NCBI RefSeq assembly: GCF_938029845.1
Contig: NZ_CALHGG010000021.1
Location: forward strand, 1-21,197
DNA length: 21,197 bases
Reading direction: 5' to 3'
Origin: an uncultured Capnocytophaga sp.
Lineage (GTDB): Bacteria; Bacteroidota; Bacteroidia; Flavobacteriales; Flavobacteriaceae
Shown here: positions 20,708-21,197 of the stretch, one piece after another
Layout: each line of letters opens with the position of its first letter
Numbering within the stretch: position 1 is the stretch's first letter
Notes under the pieces: model-generated
Databases searched by the model: none
What the model saw: only the letters and a program-made list of their open reading frames with translations
Told to the model about the DNA's origin: nothing
Made by a program: the position numbers and the translations under genes

Positions 20708-21197
20708 ATGAAAAGAAACATTTATGCGCTTTGCACAGCGATATGTGCTTTATTTGCAGTAGTATCCTGCTCCAAATCAGATGACAACAACGGAGATAAA
20801 GGAGGTATTACCAACAATACTTTCTCAAGTGAGGTTACTAAAGTTGTCTCTCAAGACCTTATCAAGAAAATGGCTGATGCGGGTGCCACTATCTATGGAG
20901 GTACCAATCCTCCTGCAGTAGAAGGATCTTTTACAACTGGAGCATTAGAGCTTATTCATAGCAGTTTTGGAATAGATAAGGATCCTTTAAGAGGTCGTTT
21001 TGATGGATTCTTCTATAAGTTCTATGGACAAAATGGGTCTAACATAAAAGTAGACTATAGAAATCATTCTGGAGGAGATTATAGAGCTCAAGGAGTGAAT
21101 GCTGTTATCTCAGGAGAAGGAGATAAGTTTACTATTTTCTTTCTAACTACACGACAAAAATTGATAAATATTGATTTTAAGATAGTTAATTCCCGAA
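20708..21197 (+). CDS. Putative surface lipoprotein, second paralogue (cut by window end)
   Basis: From the ATG at 20708 the frame stays open for 163 codons to the window edge, so the 3' end is missing. The lipobox is VVSC (Cys21), then SKSDDNNGDKGG, an even better fit to an acidic export signal. The body repeats the landmarks of the upstream gene: LIKKMADAGATIYGGTNPP, then EGSFTTGALELIHSSF, YKFYGQNGSNIKVDYRN and VISGEGDKFTIFF. It starts 48 bp after the upstream stop with no -7 box between, so both are probably one transcript. Sequence divergence is substantial in the region after the cysteine and between the motifs, which suggests an old duplication or diversifying family. Its true length cannot be seen here. 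Confidence 0.82.
   Translation, partial: MKRNIYALCTAICALFAVVSCSKSDDNNGDKGGITNNTFSSEVTKVVSQDLIKKMADAGATIYGGTNPPAVEGSFTTGALELIHSSFGIDKDPLRGRFDGFFYKFYGQNGSNIKVDYRNHSGGDYRAQGVNAVISGEGDKFTIFFLTTRQKLINIDFKIVNSR

Overview
This window looks like chromosomal DNA of a Flavobacteriia-class Bacteroidota, most likely Capnocytophaga or a close relative. Four things support this. An intact gldK-gldL-gldM-gldN block encodes the trans-envelope core of the type IX secretion/gliding machinery. Many genes are preceded by the Bacteroidota -7 promoter element TANNTTTG and lack a Shine-Dalgarno site. The DNA is AT-rich with AT-rich spacers. Several lipoproteins begin C-S-K-S-D-(D/S) or C-S-Q-E-Q-K-E-E, close to the surface lipoprotein export signals described in Capnocytophaga. 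The genus is an inference; the class is well supported. No tRNA, rRNA, CRISPR array, transposase or phage gene was seen.

Layout. (1) 1-5216 is a patchwork of stress/detoxification genes and gene debris. It holds a LuxR-type regulator, a Crp/Fnr regulator relic, an exported DJ-1/PfpI-tannase fusion, an AraC regulator C-terminal relic, an aldo/keto reductase, a coiled-coil lipoprotein on the minus strand, and a chimeric pseudogene. The chimera joins the start of a GH16-like lipoprotein to two pieces of a second aldo/keto reductase. (2) 5218-10074 is an apparent three-gene operon: TonB-dependent receptor, DUF4374 (XusB-like) surface lipoprotein and an exported IroE/Fes-like esterase. The best reading is capture and hydrolysis of a foreign, probably catecholate, siderophore. 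(3) 10208-15832 holds a stand-alone Aer-type PAS protein, a 337-bp spacer with long inverted repeats, then gldKLMN closed by a strong terminator. (4) 15919-18201 holds a Crp/Fnr regulator with an abbreviated N-terminus, a convergent uncharacterised helical protein, and an Acg-type nitroreductase with an apparent signal peptide and a palindromic operator. (5) 18282-21197 holds a YfbK-like von Willebrand A lipoprotein, two stacked short-unit repeat tracts (8-bp and 7-bp) running into a -7 box, and two tandem paralogous surface lipoproteins, the second cut by the window end.

How the parts relate. The gldKLMN products assemble as one machine: the GldL/GldM proton-driven motor and the GldK/GldN periplasmic ring. 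The TonB operon is a self-contained nutrient-uptake module. The DJ-1-tannase and aldo/keto reductase genes both fit carbonyl/ester xenobiotic handling. They sit beside remnants of two lost regulators, suggesting that local control has decayed. The most interesting leads are the siderophore-type operon with an esterase third gene, the exported DJ-1-tannase fusion, and the heptamer tract in the promoter of the paralogous lipoproteins.
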